From Sulfurimonas sp. (lineage in GTDB: Bacteria; Campylobacterota; Campylobacteria; Campylobacterales; Sulfurimonadaceae): a DNA stretch of 64,000 nt. The notes under the pieces were generated by a model. That model did no database searches, was not told where the DNA came from, and saw only the letters and a program-made list of their open reading frames with translations. Of the stretch, positions 25,303 through 34,063 are shown piece by piece. Each line of letters begins with the position of its first letter. Position 1 is the first letter of the stretch. Location: positions 62,001 through 126,000 of the forward strand of contig NZ_JBFHGL010000005.1 in the NCBI RefSeq assembly GCF_041583195.1, written 5' to 3'. The position numbers and the translations under genes are program-made.

Positions 25303-26873
25303 GATGCTACAACTCCATTTATATCTACTATTGTATGTTTGCTATATGCTTCATCTATGACAGGATAGTCACTTCTAAAGTGTGCTCCACGACTCTCTTC
25401 TCTATCAAGTGCACCTTTTAATACAAGACGGCTCAGCTCCAGCATATTTTTAAATTCTAAAAACTCAATTAGGTTAGTGTTATAGATCTTAGATTTATCT
25501 TGTACACCCATTAAAGGTAATTTAGAGAGATACTCTTTTACAGTATTTAAACTCTCTTGTAGTGCTTCTTTGTCCCTTGAGATACCTACATTTTTATAAA
25601 ACATATTCCCCATAGATTCTCTTAACTCATAAAAATCTATCTCATTTGTATACTCGCTTATTTCATCAAGTATATTTGAATCTAAACTAGCAGCTTTTAT
25701 ATCATCTGTATTTTGGGCAAACTTAGATGCACTAATACCAGCTTCTTTACCAAATACAACTAACTCTAGCAGCGAATTTCCGCCTAAACGGTTTGCTCCG
25801 TGAACTCTATGATTTGCACACTCACCACATGCAAACAAACCGCTAACTATTGTTTGAGAATCTTTAGAGACCTCTATTCCACCCATAGTATAATGTGCTA
25901 CAGGTTTAATGGGGATAAGATCATTTACTGGATCAACATTCTCATAAAGTTTTGCAAGTTTTCTCTCTTGAGGTAGTTCATGATCAATAAACTCCTCACC
26001 TAGATGACGAATATCTAAAAATATATCCTCACCCTTTGCTATCTCTTCATGTATAGCAAGTGCTACCTTGTCACGTGGAAGAAGTTCATCAACAAAACGC
26101 TCTCCCTTTGAGTTTAAAAGATATCCACCTGCACCGCGGGCAGATTCAGATATTAAAATAGATGAGTTTTTAAGAGCTGTTGGATGAAACTGTACAAACT
26201 CCATATCACTAACTCTAGCCCCTGCTCTAATTGCAGCAGCCAAACCATCACCACTTGTACCTACTGCATTTGTCGAGTGCTTATCGTAAATACGCGCATA
26301 TCCACCCGTTGCTAGAATTACGGCAGGTGCTTCATAGATCTCAATCTCACCGTTGCGTTTGTTTAAAACACTAACACCACTAACCTTATTCTCCGTAGTT
26401 AGTATATCTAACAGAAACATGTCGTTCTTTATCTCAATACCGCGTTTTAAAACTTGATCGTAAAGTGTATGAAGTATTTTAAGTCCTGTATAGTCTTGGG
26501 CATAGCAGGCTCTGTCACCTGTAGCACCACCAAGACGACGATGAGCTATTTTTCCATCACTAGTACGTGAGAACTGAACGCCGATATTATCTAGCCACTC
26601 CAGTGCATTTGGAGCCTCACTACACATTTTTGTAACTTCATCTTCATTTGCAATACCTGCAGCAGACTTTAATGTATTTGCAATGTGTTCTTCAACAGAA
26701 TCGTTTTCTGAGTGTTTTAAAACCGCATTAATTCCACCCTGAGCCATAGATGTCTGGCTTCTAGTTGGATAATCTTTTGTCAAAATGGTAACGTCACTAC
26801 CATTATCGTGTGCATTGATTGCAGCAACTAATCCTGCTCCACCGGCACCAACAACTAAAACTTTATTTTTCAT
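25299..26873 (-). CDS. sdhA: fumarate reductase/succinate dehydrogenase flavoprotein subunit
   Basis: 524 residues. The FAD dinucleotide fold GAGGAGLVAAINA opens the protein with no Tat signal, so it is cytoplasmic. HRRLGGATGDRACYAQDYTG, QFHPTALKNS and GECANHRVHGANRLGGNS are SdhA/FrdA signatures. The position of the covalent-FAD histidine (RSHT in E. coli) reads RSQT, so FAD should be noncovalent, a state that in E. coli mutants keeps fumarate reduction but loses succinate oxidation. That favours the reductive direction. It is shorter than usual SdhA; L-aspartate oxidase was considered but the RLGG/ANHRVHGANRLGG pattern and the SdhB partner argue against it. Confidence 0.88.
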   Translation of the reverse strand: MKNKVLVVGAGGAGLVAAINAHDNGSDVTILTKDYPTRSQTSMAQGGINAVLKHSENDSVEEHIANTLKSAAGIANEDEVTKMCSEAPNALEWLDNIGVQFSRTSDGKIAHRRLGGATGDRACYAQDYTGLKILHTLYDQVLKRGIEIKNDMFLLDILTTENKVSGVSVLNKRNGEIEIYEAPAVILATGGYARIYDKHSTNAVGTSGDGLAAAIRAGARVSDMEFVQFHPTALKNSSILISESARGAGGYLLNSKGERFVDELLPRDKVALAIHEEIAKGEDIFLDIRHLGEEFIDHELPQERKLAKLYENVDPVNDLIPIKPVAHYTMGGIEVSKDSQTIVSGLFACGECANHRVHGANRLGGNSLLELVVFGKEAGISASKFAQNTDDIKAASLDSNILDEISEYTNEIDFYELRESMGNMFYKNVGISRDKEALQESLNTVKEYLSKLPLMGVQDKSKIYNTNLIEFLEFKNMLELSRLVLKGALDREESRGAHFRSDYPVIDEAYSKHTIVDINGVVAS

Positions 26874-26922
26874 ATTATAGTTTCCTTATTTAGCTATCAC
26901 GAATTATACAAGAAACTTTCCT

Positions 26923-27258
26923 TTGAGATATTTAGAGTATAATATAAAGAGTAAAATTAAGGGATTTAATATTTTTAGCATCACTTATAAAGAATTTCAG
27001 CAAGCTGTTGAGACACTTGGTCTTATCGGTGTTGAAACAAAAGACGGTATAAAAAAGCGTTATCAAAAGCTCTCTCGTGAATTTCATCCTGATATGCCAG
27101 ATGGTTCAACCGAAAAGTTTCAAGAGATAAATAAAGCGTACAAAATTCTTATGGAGTACGTAGATAATTTTAGATTCCGTTTTACAAAAGAGGAGTTTGG
27201 AAATCAGCGTCCCTTTTCAGTTGATGATGATTCCAATTCAAATCACATAGCAAAATAA
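26923..27258 (+). CDS. J-domain protein (DnaJ-like)
   Basis: A J domain (about residues 20-80) with the HPD tripeptide in REFHPDMPDGSTEKFQEINKAYKIL, which stimulates Hsp70 (DnaK) ATPase; no zinc-finger or substrate-binding domain follows, so it is a minimal co-chaperone. The frame is given from the TTG at 26923, but a TATAAT box (26938-26943) lies inside that extension. The likelier start is the ATT at 26971, six bases after TTAAGGGA, giving IFSITYKEF. No ATG, GTG or TTG exists between there and the J domain. Its 3' end overlaps the convergent yqaA-like gene by 16 bases. Confidence 0.8.
   Translation: MRYLEYNIKSKIKGFNIFSITYKEFQQAVETLGLIGVETKDGIKKRYQKLSREFHPDMPDGSTEKFQEINKAYKILMEYVDNFRFRFTKEEFGNQRPFSVDDDSNSNHIAK
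26938..26943 (+). promoter_or_regulatory. -10 box of the J-domain gene
   Basis: Perfect TATAAT. A start site near 26950 would leave a 21-base leader holding TTAAGGGA before the ATT at 26971, and would exclude the upstream TTG as start. Confidence 0.5.
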
Positions 27259-27650
27259 GCTATAGCCACGTAGCGAGCAACTCTCAAAGTACCTGCAATT
27301 ATTAAAAATACTAAAAAGTTCAGTCTTAAAACACCTGCAACTAACGTTAGAGGATCACCAATAACAGGCAACCATGAAAAAAGCAGTATCGGATAGCCGT
27401 ATTTTTTTCCATATTCCAAAGAGTTTTTGCCTACTTTACTTTTCTCTAGTCTTTCATGAGTTTTCTCATAAAGCCAGTATCCAAACCAGTAGTTAACTAT
27501 AATTGCTAAAACATTTCCTATTGAAGCTACAATAATAGCTGTAGACTTTGGCATATCGTTTGCGATCGCAGTTACAAAAGCTATCTCGGAAGAGAAAGGA
27601 AAGATGGTAGCTGCCAGAAATGCTGAAATAAAAAGTGCTACTTCTGGCAT
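27243..27650 (-). CDS. YqaA-family (DedA/SNARE-associated superfamily) membrane protein
   Basis: 135 residues with about four hydrophobic segments. The N terminus FISAFLAATIFPFSSEIAF and the middle SWLPVIGDPLTLVAGVLRL match the YqaA branch of the DedA superfamily, in which the conserved Pro/Gly/Asp loops re-enter the membrane. DedA-type proteins are linked to lipid flipping and proton-dependent envelope homeostasis; the YqaA branch is uncharacterised. It starts 9 bases after the stop of the upstream dehydrogenase gene on the same strand and is the last of a purT-dehydrogenase-yqaA run. Confidence 0.85.
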   Translation of the reverse strand: MPEVALFISAFLAATIFPFSSEIAFVTAIANDMPKSTAIIVASIGNVLAIIVNYWFGYWLYEKTHERLEKSKVGKNSLEYGKKYGYPILLFSWLPVIGDPLTLVAGVLRLNFLVFLIIAGTLRVARYVAIAYFAM

Positions 27651-27659
27651 ATTTGCAAC

Positions 27660-28583
27660 CTAAAAACTCGACTTTATATTTTCGATAATTGAAGCTATCA
27701 AAGTATCTCTAGCCTCATCTGAAGCCCAAGCTATATGTGGAGTAATATATAGCTTGTCTTTATTTTTTATGCTTAAAAGAGGATGATTTTGCACCATTGG
27801 TTCTTTGCTTAATACATCAAGACCAAATGAAATATTTTTCTCATCTATAATCTTAACAACAGCATCCTCATTTACTATACCGCCGCGCCCAAGGTTTAAA
27901 ACAATAGCCCGGTCTTTACACATTAACAACTGTTCATAATCCAAAAGATTGTCAGTTTTTTCATTTAAAGGTGCATGTATTGAGATAATGTCTGATTCTT
28001 TTAAAAGTGTTTGCAGATCAACCTGCTCAAAAGTATTATCTGAGTTTTGTCCACTAGTTGAATAGTAAGAGATATTTGCTCCAAAAATTTTAGCTATATT
28101 TGCAACACCTTTTCCAATTGTTCCTAAACCTATGATCCCCCATTTTTTGTTCTTGATCTCAAAAAATGGTTTTGATATATCTGTAAAAATCTGGCTTTTA
28201 GAATAACTTCCATCTTTTACAAACTCATCATAATAGCGAGAGTGTCCTATTAGATAAAAAAGCATACTAAATGTATGCTGGATCACTGAATCAGTTGAAT
28301 ATCCTGCTACATTTTTAACTTCGATTCCTCTTTTTGCCGCAGCATCAAGGTCAACATTATTCATCCCTGTTGCAGCGATACAGATAAGTTTTAAATTTTT
28401 TGCTTCACTCATTAATTCATCTGTTATAAGAACTTTGTTTGTTACTATAACATCTGCATCTGTTATACGTGAAGCTGTTTGTTCACTTGAAGTGGTCTGG
28501 TAAACTTCTACATCACCAAACTGATTAAATGCGCTTAGATCAGTATCTCCAAAAGTCAGTGCATCTAAAATAGCTATTTTCAT
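27660..28583 (-). CDS. D-2-hydroxyacid dehydrogenase (NAD-dependent)
   Basis: 307 residues with split catalytic domain and a central Rossmann domain (about 100-275) carrying GIIGLGTIGKG. Catalytic residues expected for the family are visible: Arg in NLGRGGIVNE, Glu in VLSKEPM and His in ITPHIAWAS. Candidate substrates are hydroxypyruvate, glyoxylate or pyruvate; sequence alone does not decide. The start codon overlaps the purT stop by one base (TAATG), so it is translationally coupled to a purine biosynthesis gene, which may simply reflect operon packing. Confidence 0.88.
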   Translation of the reverse strand: MKIAILDALTFGDTDLSAFNQFGDVEVYQTTSSEQTASRITDADVIVTNKVLITDELMSEAKNLKLICIAATGMNNVDLDAAAKRGIEVKNVAGYSTDSVIQHTFSMLFYLIGHSRYYDEFVKDGSYSKSQIFTDISKPFFEIKNKKWGIIGLGTIGKGVANIAKIFGANISYYSTSGQNSDNTFEQVDLQTLLKESDIISIHAPLNEKTDNLLDYEQLLMCKDRAIVLNLGRGGIVNEDAVVKIIDEKNISFGLDVLSKEPMVQNHPLLSIKNKDKLYITPHIAWASDEARDTLIASIIENIKSSF

Positions 28584-29746
28584 TAAACATCTCTTACTTT
28601 TTTAATTAGCTCGCGCGACTTCTCTAGTGCTTTTTCAACTTTATCAAAAACAAGTGCTACGGCTAAACGACGCCCTTTATGAGCTTCTGGTTTTCCAAAT
28701 ACTCTCACATATGAGTTATCAGTAAATAAAGATTCATCTACTTCAACTACAGGTGCATATGAATCTACTTCAGATTTAAATGCAGCAGATGCGCCATCAC
28801 CATAAAATGTAAATCCAAGTGGTAGACCAAGAACCGCACGCAAGTGAATTGCAAATTCACTCTGGCTTTGTGTTATTAAAGTTACCATACCCGTATCGTG
28901 AGGACGTGGGCTTACTTCTGAGAAATAAACTGTATCACCTTTTACGAAAAGCTCAACACCAAACAGTCCTTGACCACCTAAACCATCAGTTATACGTTTT
29001 GCAATGTCTTGAGCATTTTCCAATGCTTTAGGACTCATCTGCATCGGCTGCCAAGAAAATACATAATCACCATCACGCTGCTCGTGACCTATAGGCTCAC
29101 AGAAAACTGTCTCATTACCGTTTCTCGCAGTTAAAAGAGTAATCTCATAATCAAAATCAACAAATGCTTCTACAATCAATTCGCTTGCATCACCGCGAGC
29201 TTCTTTTGCTTCTTCCCAAGAATGAGGAATATCTGCTTCACTACGAGCTACAGATTGACCGTGACCAGATGAACTCATAACTGGTTTAATAACAACAGGA
29301 AAACCCAACTCTTTTGCTGCTTCAAGTAAACCTTCTTGAGTCGTTACAAATTTATATGGGCCTGTTTTTAGTCCAAGCTCTTCTGCGGCAAATGTACGAA
29401 TATTTTTTCTATTCATAGTTTTACTAACTGCATCTGCATTAGGAATAACGTTAAAACCCTCTTTTTCTGCTTCAAAAAGAGCATCTATAGATAAAGCTTC
29501 AACTTCAGGAAGGATAAAATCTGGTTTCTCTTTACGGATGATCTCTAAAATTGCATCTTTATTTTGCATATTTACAACGTATGAGCGATGAGCAACTTGG
29601 TGTGCAGGAGCATTTTCATATTTATCAACTGCTATAGTCTCAAGACCTAGTCTTTGAGCTTCAATAACAACTTCTTTTCCAAGTTCACCTGAACCTAGTA
29701 ACATTACTTTTTTTGAGTTTGATTTAAGGGGTGCGCAGAATTGCAT
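28583..29746 (-). CDS. purT: phosphoribosylglycinamide formyltransferase 2 (PurT)
   Basis: 387 residues of ATP-grasp enzyme. N-terminal Rossmann-like motif [20 protein letters not shown], the ATP-grasp core with [16 protein letters not shown], and Mg-binding [25 protein letters not shown] are all typical of PurT. It formylates GAR using formate and ATP, the folate-independent route for the third step of purine synthesis. Length matches E. coli PurT (392). First gene of the unit with the dehydrogenase and yqaA-like gene. Ribosome site AGAGGAATTATTC precedes the ATG. Confidence 0.94.
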   Translation of the reverse strand: MQFCAPLKSNSKKVMLLGSGELGKEVVIEAQRLGLETIAVDKYENAPAHQVAHRSYVVNMQNKDAILEIIRKEKPDFILPEVEALSIDALFEAEKEGFNVIPNADAVSKTMNRKNIRTFAAEELGLKTGPYKFVTTQEGLLEAAKELGFPVVIKPVMSSSGHGQSVARSEADIPHSWEEAKEARGDASELIVEAFVDFDYEITLLTARNGNETVFCEPIGHEQRDGDYVFSWQPMQMSPKALENAQDIAKRITDGLGGQGLFGVELFVKGDTVYFSEVSPRPHDTGMVTLITQSQSEFAIHLRAVLGLPLGFTFYGDGASAAFKSEVDSYAPVVEVDESLFTDNSYVRVFGKPEAHKGRRLAVALVFDKVEKALEKSRELIKKVRDV

Positions 29747-29800
29747 TATGAATAATTCCTCTTGTAAAATATAAGAGGAATTATATCAAAATAGATTTAA

Positions 29801-31942
29801 CTACTGTTTTAGTCCAATTAAGGTTTGAAGTAACTGATCAGACGTAGTAATAGTTTTACCGTTTGCCTGGAAACCACGTTGTACAATAATAAGCTGAGTA
29901 AGTGAGCGTGAAAGGTCAACGTTTGACGCCTCTAACGCCGATGCCTGAATAAATCCACGTCCTGCTGTAGCAGCCGTACCGATAATAGGTTCACCTGAGT
30001 TGGCAGTTTGGATAAATACGTTTCCACCCTCAGTTGAAAGACCCTCATTATTTGTAAACTTAGCCATACCTATTTGAGCAAGACCGAATGAGCGACCGTT
30101 TGAGAACGAACCAACTAATGTACCGCTTTGATCGATTCTGATACCAACTAAATCACCACCAGTATAACCATCTTGAGATATACCTGAAGTTGCCGAAGGA
30201 CTATCAAAACTTGTCATACCATCAAATGAACTACCAGTACCAAAGCTAAGAGCAACTTGCTGATCAGGAGCTGATCCGTTGTTACCGCTAAATGAGATGT
30301 TTGGTGGATCATAAGTAGCTAACGATCCGTCATTGTTAAATCTAACAGTACCGGTTTTCTCATCAAACGGTGCAATAGTATCAATAGTTGCAGGTGCTGG
30401 AACTGAAATTTTCATAGCCCAAGTAGAACCTGTACTTGTATCAAGTGCTGTTTTTCTAAACTCCATTCTAAGAGTGTGTTTTGAACCAAGTGAATCAAAG
30501 ATATCAATAGAACTCGAATGTGTTGCAGCATTAAAACTTTGTGAAAATGCTTTACCACCACTCGCAACAGGAAGTACTGCATTAAGTGCGCTCATGTTTG
30601 TAGTAAAACGTGTATTTTCAGTAATACCAGCTTCTACAATAGCCGTGATCTGAAGATTTATATCATAATCTTCAGCTGAACCACCTGGATTTTGAATCTC
30701 AAATTTACCCTCTTCATTAACTTCAATCGTTACATTTCCAAGAACAGCATCATTGTCGTGATCTTGTGCTTGTTCTTCCATAGCTAAACGTAGATCTGCT
30801 ATTGTTTGGAATGTTTTATCAGCACCAACAATACTTGAACCGCCAGCTGGGTCATAGCGGTATCTATAAGCAGTTTGGTCTAAACCGTCAGTTCCAGCAG
30901 TTAAACCAAATCCTGAACCATCAGCACCACCAACAGCCGTTAGACGGATATTGTGTGAAGCTGATGAGCTAGAGTTTGTGTTTATAAGATTCATTGTATT
31001 GGTAGCAGAATCATACGATGCTTCAACACCAGTAATAGACGACTGAGCATTAATAGCCGAAACATATCTAGCAGCATTTTGTGCAGCTGTATTAGCAGCT
31101 AAACCACCAGTAGTTGTGATCTGTTTAGTAGTACCATCATCCAGTGTAAATGTTATATCAAGCTCAACCGCACCGGCTGAAACATTACCAGCTGCAGCGT
31201 GAGTAGAGCTTTGAAATGCTATCCATACACCCTGATCTTTTTGAAGTTGGAACGCTTCACCTGTTTCATTAAACATTACACCCATATCACCAGACTCAAT
31301 TGGATTTCCATTTGCATCTAATGCAGGTGGTGTAGGAGCTGCAGGTTCCGGTCCACTTGGAACTCTATAAGCAGGTGAAAAACTATCAACATTAGGACCT
31401 GAATTAAGATTTGCTTTTAGTACAACCTCTTCGGTAGCTCTAGCGGGTGTTGTTAAACCAGGTGCTATATTTATATTTGTGATTGGTGCAGACGAGTCAA
31501 CTTTTCCAGTTACACTATCTCTAAGCCAACCTTGAACGATAAAACCGTTATTATCAACAAAGTTACCCTGTGCATCAAACTTAAAGTCACCTGCACGAGT
31601 ATATTTATAAGTATTACCACCATCTGGAGATACTATATAAAAACCATCCCCTTGAATAGCAACGTCTGTATTTTTATCTGAGTTTTGAACAGAACCTTGA
31701 GCAAATATTCTTGTCATTGAACTAACAGTAGCACCAAGACCTACTTGAACAGGGTTTTTACCACCAAGCTGACCTTGAGGAGCTGTAGCAATTGCTTTAG
31801 TCTGAGCTAATAAATCTGAAAAGTTTGCACGGGAGTATTTAAAACCAACCGTATTTACATTTGCAATATTATTTGATTCCACATCCATCGCAACTTGATG
31901 AGATTGCAGACCGGATACACCGGAAAAAAGTGATTTTAACAT
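29801..31942 (-). CDS. flgE: flagellar hook protein FlgE
   Basis: 713 residues. The conserved N-terminal rod segment MLKSLFSGVSGLQSHQVAM leads to NNIANVNTVGFKYSRANFSD, and the C terminus ends with SNVDLSRSLTQLIIVQRGFQAN, the two coiled-coil ends that pack in the hook. The large middle domain (about 150-600) is exposed and lineage-variable; hooks of Campylobacterota use such long FlgE proteins. It is exported by the flagellar type III system. A sigma-54 promoter lies at 31999-32016 and the ribosome site AAAGGATTTAAA precedes ATG. Upstream is a second, shorter flgE-like gene. Confidence 0.95.
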   Translation of the reverse strand: MLKSLFSGVSGLQSHQVAMDVESNNIANVNTVGFKYSRANFSDLLAQTKAIATAPQGQLGGKNPVQVGLGATVSSMTRIFAQGSVQNSDKNTDVAIQGDGFYIVSPDGGNTYKYTRAGDFKFDAQGNFVDNNGFIVQGWLRDSVTGKVDSSAPITNINIAPGLTTPARATEEVVLKANLNSGPNVDSFSPAYRVPSGPEPAAPTPPALDANGNPIESGDMGVMFNETGEAFQLQKDQGVWIAFQSSTHAAAGNVSAGAVELDITFTLDDGTTKQITTTGGLAANTAAQNAARYVSAINAQSSITGVEASYDSATNTMNLINTNSSSSASHNIRLTAVGGADGSGFGLTAGTDGLDQTAYRYRYDPAGGSSIVGADKTFQTIADLRLAMEEQAQDHDNDAVLGNVTIEVNEEGKFEIQNPGGSAEDYDINLQITAIVEAGITENTRFTTNMSALNAVLPVASGGKAFSQSFNAATHSSSIDIFDSLGSKHTLRMEFRKTALDTSTGSTWAMKISVPAPATIDTIAPFDEKTGTVRFNNDGSLATYDPPNISFSGNNGSAPDQQVALSFGTGSSFDGMTSFDSPSATSGISQDGYTGGDLVGIRIDQSGTLVGSFSNGRSFGLAQIGMAKFTNNEGLSTEGGNVFIQTANSGEPIIGTAATAGRGFIQASALEASNVDLSRSLTQLIIVQRGFQANGKTITTSDQLLQTLIGLKQ

Positions 31943-31998
31943 TTTAAATCCTTTGCTATCTATCCCCTTTTGAGATAGTTATCTTAGTAAGAAATATA

Positions 31999-32016
31999 TA
32001 GCATATAGTGTTCCAA
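31999..32016 (-). promoter_or_regulatory. sigma-54 promoter of flgE
   Basis: On the minus strand TTGGAAC-ACTATA-TGCTA, with GG and GC separated by exactly 10 bases, matching the RpoN -24/-12 consensus and the TTGGAAC type seen in Campylobacter. It lies about 57 bases before the flgE ATG. Hook genes are known RpoN targets in Campylobacterota. Confidence 0.8.
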
Positions 32017-32060
32017 CTTTTGAAATAAGTAAAAAATTCATATTACTATAAATATTACTT

Positions 32061-32080
32061 GTTCCAACTTTTGTTGGAAC
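32061..32080 (-). terminator. hairpin after the second flgE
   Basis: A perfect 8-bp stem GTTCCAAC/GTTGGAAC with an AAAA loop, immediately after the stop of the 32082 gene. The right arm repeats the -24 element of the flgE promoter, but no GC follows at -12 distance. It lacks a strong T-run. Confidence 0.45.
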
Positions 32081-32081
32081 C

Positions 32082-33341
32082 TTATGCACTCATATTTAAA
32101 GCTTTTTGGATCATTTGATCAGCTGTAGTTATCGATTTTGAGTTTGCATCGAATGAGCGTTGTAAGATAATAAGTTGAGTTAAAGACTCTTCAAGTGCAA
32201 CATTTGAGTTTTCTAATCTGTATGTTGCAAGTTGCGCACCGATAATATTTTCACCTTGTGCATTTTGCATAAAAAATGGCTCACCAGAATTTGTTGTTGC
32301 CTTAAAGTTAGCACCACTTACACGCTCTAATCCTTGATTATTACGAAAGTGAAAAACTGCAATCTGTGCAATTGAAACTTGCTTACCGTTTGTAAATGTA
32401 GCCACAACTTCTGCATTTCTGTTTACATCATATCCTATTAAGTCTCCAGCTGGAACTCCATCCGAAGAAGAAGTTGATGATATAGGAGTATTGGCAATCG
32501 ATGCTACACCTGTATAACCAGAACCAAGATCAATAGAAACTTGTGCACCGTTATTATTTATAGATGAAAGTGTAGTTGATCCTATAGAACCGTTTGAATT
32601 AAAATTTACAACGCCATTTTGTGTATCGTATATGATTGTACCATCAAGAGATTCTGCTGTAGCTACTACATCCCATTGTGTCCCGGCTGCTGTTATTTGC
32701 GGATTTGAAAATGTAAGTTGTAGATGATTTCTATTACCTTCTGGGTCAATAGCACTTGCACCAATAGTACGTGCTACGTTTTCAGTACCAATATTACCTG
32801 CAAAAGTAGCATATGTAGTTGGTTCTGCAGGATATACTAAAGTATTTGGAAAACTTAACTTTTCTACTTGTGTAACATCGCCAAGAGGTGCATCTTGAGA
32901 ATCGTTTGTAACCGAGTTTGTAGCAAGGTCTATATTTCCTGCCATACTACCTAGAACATATTCACCAACAGGGTTAACAAGATCTGAATTTTGATCAAAC
33001 GTAAAAGATCCAGCACGAGTATACATAGCTTCACCACTATCATCCAAAATACCAAACCATCCATCACCCTCTAGTGCCATGTCAGTACTTCTATCAGATA
33101 GTGCAAAAGATCCCGTTTCTGTTCTCATTGTACTTGACTGAAGTTTAGAACCTATACCTATACTGTTTGATATACCTGAAGCAGCAGCTGTCAAAGCATC
33201 TTCAAACAGATTTGCAAATTCGGCATTATAGGCACGGAATCCTACAGTTGATATATTGGCTATATTATTAGCTTCTACATCTATTGCAGCTTGACCTGAT
33301 TTTAAACCAGATATTCCCGTATAAAAAGCTTGAGTCATCAT
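32082..33341 (-). CDS. flagellar hook-basal body protein, second FlgE
   Basis: 419 residues, with ends like FlgE: MTQAFYTGISGLKSGQAAID and NNIANISTVGFRAYNAEF at the N terminus and SNVALEESLTQLIILQRSFDAN at the C terminus. It is about the length of E. coli FlgE (402) and much shorter than the 713-residue FlgE next door. It is the third gene of the fliK-flgD-flgE unit, the position of flgE2 in Campylobacter. It could be the true hook subunit, a hook-length or cap-region variant, or a rod-hook adaptor. ATG 33341 could instead be ATG 33338; a ribosome site TAAGGAGTTTATT precedes both. Confidence 0.88.
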   Translation of the reverse strand: MMTQAFYTGISGLKSGQAAIDVEANNIANISTVGFRAYNAEFANLFEDALTAAASGISNSIGIGSKLQSSTMRTETGSFALSDRSTDMALEGDGWFGILDDSGEAMYTRAGSFTFDQNSDLVNPVGEYVLGSMAGNIDLATNSVTNDSQDAPLGDVTQVEKLSFPNTLVYPAEPTTYATFAGNIGTENVARTIGASAIDPEGNRNHLQLTFSNPQITAAGTQWDVVATAESLDGTIIYDTQNGVVNFNSNGSIGSTTLSSINNNGAQVSIDLGSGYTGVASIANTPISSTSSSDGVPAGDLIGYDVNRNAEVVATFTNGKQVSIAQIAVFHFRNNQGLERVSGANFKATTNSGEPFFMQNAQGENIIGAQLATYRLENSNVALEESLTQLIILQRSFDANSKSITTADQMIQKALNMSA

Positions 33342-33351
33342 AATAAACTCC

Positions 33352-34053
33352 TTAGTATACTTCCACTACTTGGTCAAGTGGAACATAATTTGAACCAAGT
33401 TTAACAAGTGCTTTACCATCTTCAAATCTTACAGATTCAATAGGATATGCACCCAGTCTTGTTTCTTGTTTTGTACCATCTGGAGAGTAATATGTTGAAT
33501 TAACTCTATATATACCACTCTCTGCATTATTGCCTAAAACATTTTTACCGTCCCAGTCAAACTGATAAACACCGGCATCTCTTTGATCTAATGGATCACC
33601 GTTTGCATCTGTCGGCATCTCTATAGGAATAGATGCTATTGTATTTCCGTCTAAATCTGTAATATCAACCGTACCACTTTTAATATCTTCTGGAAAATAG
33701 ATCTCAAAAGATGTAATAGAACCCTCATCGTGTGTAATACCATCAGTACCAAGATCGGCTCTTTTACCAATTGCAGCAATTGTTGAGAACTCTTGTGTAT
33801 TAGCCATAGAACTAGATAGACTCTCTAAAGCTTTATTTGTATTTTCAGAAGATTCCAAAGCAGCTAATTGTGAAGTTTGAGTTAAAATCTTTTCACTATC
33901 CATAGGTTCAGTAGGATCTTGATATTGAAGCTGTACTAAAAGCAGCTTCATAAAATCATCTTTACCTAAAACTGTTTTATCAGCAGCAGAAGCTGTGCTT
34001 GTGCCAACTACACCATTTGTAGCTAAATTGTCCCCATATGCATTAATTGCCAT
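33352..34053 (-). CDS. flgD: flagellar hook assembly protein FlgD
   Basis: 233 residues. The N-terminal signature LGKDDFMKLLLVQLQYQDPT is the FlgD export/cap region, followed by the tudor/fibronectin-like FlgD_ig domain (about 115-200, DITDLDGNTIASI, YQFDWDGKNVLG). FlgD caps the growing hook and lets FlgE subunits add beneath it; it is discarded when the hook is done. It lies 10 bases after fliK and 10 before the second flgE, in one operon driven from the sigma-54 promoter at 35575-35593. Ribosome site AAAGGATATGTT. Confidence 0.92.
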   Translation of the reverse strand: MAINAYGDNLATNGVVGTSTASAADKTVLGKDDFMKLLLVQLQYQDPTEPMDSEKILTQTSQLAALESSENTNKALESLSSSMANTQEFSTIAAIGKRADLGTDGITHDEGSITSFEIYFPEDIKSGTVDITDLDGNTIASIPIEMPTDANGDPLDQRDAGVYQFDWDGKNVLGNNAESGIYRVNSTYYSPDGTKQETRLGAYPIESVRFEDGKALVKLGSNYVPLDQVVEVY

Positions 34054-34063
34054 AACATATCCT

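Noticed and set aside
25299-26873. L-aspartate oxidase (NadB) for the flavoprotein, given its short length and missing FAD histidine
   Set aside because: HRRLGGATGD, GECANHRVHGANRLGGNS and the overlapping SdhB gene fit fumarate reductase/succinate dehydrogenase better.
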